DNA from: Sphagnum compactum
Taxonomy: Eukaryota; Bryophyta; Sphagnopsida; Sphagnales
Assembly (NCBI GenBank): GCA_965153455.1
Contig: OZ234496.1
Coordinates: 1-64,000 of the forward strand
Direction: 5' to 3'
DNA length: 64,000 nt
Shown: in pieces, positions 60,061 through 64,000 of the stretch
How the letters are laid out: every line of letters starts with the position of its first letter
Numbering within the stretch: position 1 is the stretch's first letter
Notes under the pieces: model-generated
What the model saw: only the letters and a program-made list of their open reading frames with translations
What the model was told of the DNA's origin: nothing
Database searches by the model: none
Program-made: the position numbers and the translations under genes

Positions 60061-63000
60061 TGTTATTAATAGTATTAAAAGAAAATTTAAATGATTAAAA
60101 ATTATTGAAAATATCTAAATCTCATAATTACTAATTTATACACATATACTTTTAATTTATAGTTTTTATCAAATTTTATTGAGAGTAGTAAATTTGAATA
60201 TTATTTTTAATGTTCATTTCAGTTCATTAAATGTGATTTATTAGAAATTACTAAAAATTTTAAGTTATATGACCAAATATTTTGATAAATGAATAAAGAT
60301 CAAATTTTATATTATTTGGTGTCCATCATATGAAAACATGAAAAAAATGCCATTTTGGGGCATGTGAATTTTTTTCAAAATTCTTTGGATATCATTAATA
60401 AAAATATATTTTATTATTTAGTGTCAAAAAATTCAATGAATCTATTCATTTAAATAAATAAACCTTTGCGCAAAAGTCCCAACTTGAATGTTTCAATTAT
60501 ATTCTATGCATTGATTTTTTATTTAATTTTGTGGTTTCAAAAACTTAACATTTTGTTTGTTATTTTTTGGAAAATCTGAAAAATTAAAAAATTTCCCCCA
60601 AATTTTTTTTAAAGCACTTTCTAGAAACTCACATTAAATAATTAGTGACTTTAAAGCAAAAGTTCTAGTATAAGGTTTAATTATTTACTTATGCACTAAT
60701 TATGTGTTTGATCATCTACAAGCTTATAATATGTTTATTAGATATATACATATGTCTACTTTCTAGGTCTTTTCCCTTTTAACTCCCAATTTTTTATAAT
60801 TTAAAATTCTATATTATTAAACAATTATATGGTGTTCATGAAGAAGATTTTTAATCACATAGTCTTATCCATGAAAACTTTTAGTCATGTAGTCATATCC
60901 ATGGTTACAAGAATATAATTAGGCACAAAAACATTGCATATATGATTATATGTATGACTAGAAAATGGTCATTAGTCATATTTGTCCTAGTCATAAATGT
61001 CAAATTATGGCATAGTGGTATATGTAGGATATATATAAGCAATGTAAAGTAACGTACTTACATAATGTAACTTTTATGTAGCACTAAGTATGGACAAAAA
61101 TAGTTCCAAAAGTTAATTGCAAAACCCCATTTTTCTTCTAGTATATGTAGAGGCTATGTACATATAAGTTAGGATATACCTAGCCTAACTACATGTAATT
61201 AAGTAGGGCTAACCTACCTTACCACAATTATAGATCATTATATATACCCAATAGGTACATAATAAATCGTACATATTGGTACATAACTTTGGTACGTAGG
61301 CTATGATATACTTAGCTTATGTATAAATTACAATATACCTAACTTAGCTATAGGTTGCAATAGACATACTTTAAATACATGTCCTATTTTACCAAACCTA
61401 TGTATAAATTGATTGCTTTAACCTAGGTATAACTTAACTAAATTTAACTAGGTCATATTCGTGTTAGGTTAACAAAACATGACCTAAGAATACGTAGTTT
61501 AGCTTAAGTATGTTTCTATTTATACTTACCTATTATTCATTTTTATGTCACCCAATGGCTACATCAAATTTAAGTATAGACATGTGGCATTTAAACATTG
61601 GCCACCCAAGCTAAACCGTGTAGCATTTAACTTACATAGTGGTTACCTACTTACGTGACTGCCTTGTAAGGTGGTTAACCTTGTGCACAAATGCCTAGAA
61701 TGATTACTAGGAAAAACCACCCAAATTTTTTGAAAAAAAGGAATGAAAAAATTATAACCATGCCTTAAAGCATTTTAAGCAAAAAACATTTAAACCACCA
61801 TTGCCTCCCACTACATGACCACTTTGGTGAATTTTTAGTGGGATTTTCCCTCTGAACAAAATCATGAATGGTTTGGGTCATTTGAAGACCATCCAAAATC
61901 AAATTGGGTGGTTGGCTGTAATGGTTTGTCCACACATTTTTTAATAATGTTCAACTACCTATAGTTTGCACATCATGTTCAAATGCAAATACCTTTGTCA
62001 ACCTATATCATGAACATTTCAAGTGTTTATTATCTTGTTGTTTACCTTTTTGTTAACCCAACTTCATTGTTTGCAAACATGCTAATCTTGTTAGTAGACA
62101 ACTTGGAAGAGGTTTATGAAGGTCAATGTTACCTAACTACTTTTTTCATTCGCTATGCTCAGTCTTGATAGTAGGTTAATGTAAAATGTTTTCATTCTTG
62201 AACCTTTCACATGGTATTGCATTGACCATTTAGAATGGGAAGATGTGTTGTTATTTGAAGTTACTCCTTGTGAGGAACATCACTTGAGTTTGAAAGTGAT
62301 CACATTTTTTCCAAGAACATCCTAAGAAAATGAAAAATTACACAAAGAATTGTGATTAGCCAAAAATTAATGCTTGAAATGTCAAGGCACATGACAAGGT
62401 AGCTACCATTGGTATCGCTAGGGTGTGATTCACAACATTATACTACCATTCTCTTTGCAATAGTTATGGCCTAATCTAAGTTCCAATATAATATTTAACA
62501 ATAAAAAACCAATCAACATCCAATTAAGAAAGAAAAAAATAATAAACATGATTTGCAATCATTATATAGTAAACCCTTATATAATCACCCCCATTTTAAT
62601 AAGAAACATCACTCTTTAAAATCACTATCACAATCATTAGTAGCACAAAATATTTACAAAACTTTCTTTGTAAATGTGACTATTATGGGGGAAATCTAAG
62701 GTAAATATTAAGGTTTTGTGAATTATAGTTTGGCAATGTTAATGTTACTTTGTGTTCCAATTCTACAAACTAATAAAAAGAATCTAGTTGAAGAGAAAAA
62801 ACAACAACTTTCTAATGTAGACAAGCAAAAGATAGGCGAATTTGCCAAAAAAACTATGAATTTTTTATTTAAAAAATCTAATTGATAAAATACACAAGCT
62901 AATAATTAAGGAGCTCAAACTTACGTAAATCATGACATTAAGAAAAGGCAAAATTCACAACCTTCTTCAAGTCTAATAATGCATATTAGAGCTTAGAATA

Positions 63001-64000
63001 AGCCATGTAGAAAATTTAATCAATTGGCACCTTTATTTTAGCATAAAAAGGTTGTGTTGTAAATTTTTTGGCCTATAGTCACAATCTTGTAAAGGTTTAT
63101 ATAGAATGTGACTATACACATTTAAATCACAATTCGATGGTGTCTCAAAAAAAGTGGTCACCAAAGGTGTGATCATGATTATAAAAGGGGTTTATTGTAT
63201 TAACATCTTTAATATCTAAAGTTAATCAAAATTATGATACCACATACATATGGAAATCTTTTCATGCACTTGAATCCATTTAAACAAAAATGGTTGATTG
63301 GATTGATAATAACATCAATGAGTTTACAAGCCAAACAAAAATACAAATAGTACTAGGTTATACAATGAATTGTAGAAAGACAATAAGATTAAAAAAAATT
63401 GAATAACAACTAAATAGATCATAATAGACTAAGACAATGGTGTATACAACATTGATTATTTCAAGTGCATTTGCTTGCCATTTAACTTACACTACTAAGA
63501 AATGCGTCCTACTTGACTTTGGGTTTCATTAGATTTTTGAATGAATTTGAACATTTTCACCTAGTGAAATTATTTAACCCCTTAGTGAACAACGACCAAT
63601 TGCTACAAACAATGAATTGTTTCACTAGTACCTAATGAAACAAAGTTATTCTGTAGTGAAATACAAATTTATCAAACCATTCACTTGCTAGTTAATTAAC
63701 TAACCAGCATGGAAATCAATTAAAATTTAATTATTTAATATAATATTATTGATAATTTCATATTTTTAAACCTATGATTTATTGACACATGTCACTACTT
63801 AGACTAGGTTAAAAACCTAGCTTAGGTGAAACACATAATCAATTTAATCACCTATTCTAAGAATTCGAGGAATATTCGGTCAACATACCATTGTTGATCA
63901 CACATAACACCATTCATGAAGTTTGATCCTTTGACCTTTGGAATGAAGGTCAACACCTTTACCATCAAGCCATCGCACTTGTTGTGGTAACATGTTACAT
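60061..64000. other. AT-rich region to the end of the window
   Basis: No gene, RNA or intact transposon recognised. It contains TA-rich and CTTAGGTA-like simple sequence (about 61000-61500) and the second copy of the CATGTGGCATTTAAACATTGGCCAC segment near 61580. Open frames here are short and lack recognisable motifs. Confidence 0.5.

Overview
This window is the left end of a land-plant nuclear chromosome. Bases 1 to about 2430 are a near-perfect array of the plant telomere repeat on its C-rich strand (CCCTAAA). The rest is low in genes and rich in transposable elements, with spliced genes carrying GT-AG introns. The LRR receptor kinases, chromodomain Ty3/gypsy elements with an initiator-Met tRNA primer site, and hAT-like and CACTA-like remnants all fit a plant. 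I cannot name the species.

2.4-16.7 kb is a comparatively GC-rich block of nested chromovirus (Ty3/gypsy) retrotransposons of one family. Element C (+) is the oldest and carries three stops and a frameshift. Element B (-) sits in C's gag, element A (+) sits in B's pol, and a solo LTR with a 5-bp target duplication sits in B's gag. The left halves of all three elements are missing. A's pol runs directly into the telomere array, as expected if the chromosome broke and was healed by telomere addition.

16.7-54.5 kb holds a three-copy family of LRR receptor-kinase genes, all on +. Copy 1 (17.6-24.5 kb) is a pseudogene with only the ectodomain; it has a frameshift, an exon-fusing deletion, stops, and a solo LTR in an intron. 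Copy 2 (27.2-29.6 kb) is a fragment of exons 2-6. Copy 3 (46.2-54.5 kb) looks intact, with a signal peptide, LRR ectodomain, membrane span and an apparently active kinase. Its ectodomain resembles the LRR-VIII-1/HPCA1 class, while its kinase looks more like the VIII-2/CRK type. Between copies 2 and 3 lie a decayed hAT-like protein (32.4-33.5 kb), two related blocks of tandem tRNA-like modules followed by a hairpin (35.0-36.0 and 41.4-42.1 kb), and a broken CACTA (TNP2-type) transposase (43.6-44.6 kb) next to a foldback element.

54.5-64 kb is AT-rich. I recognise no gene there, only dispersed and simple repeats.
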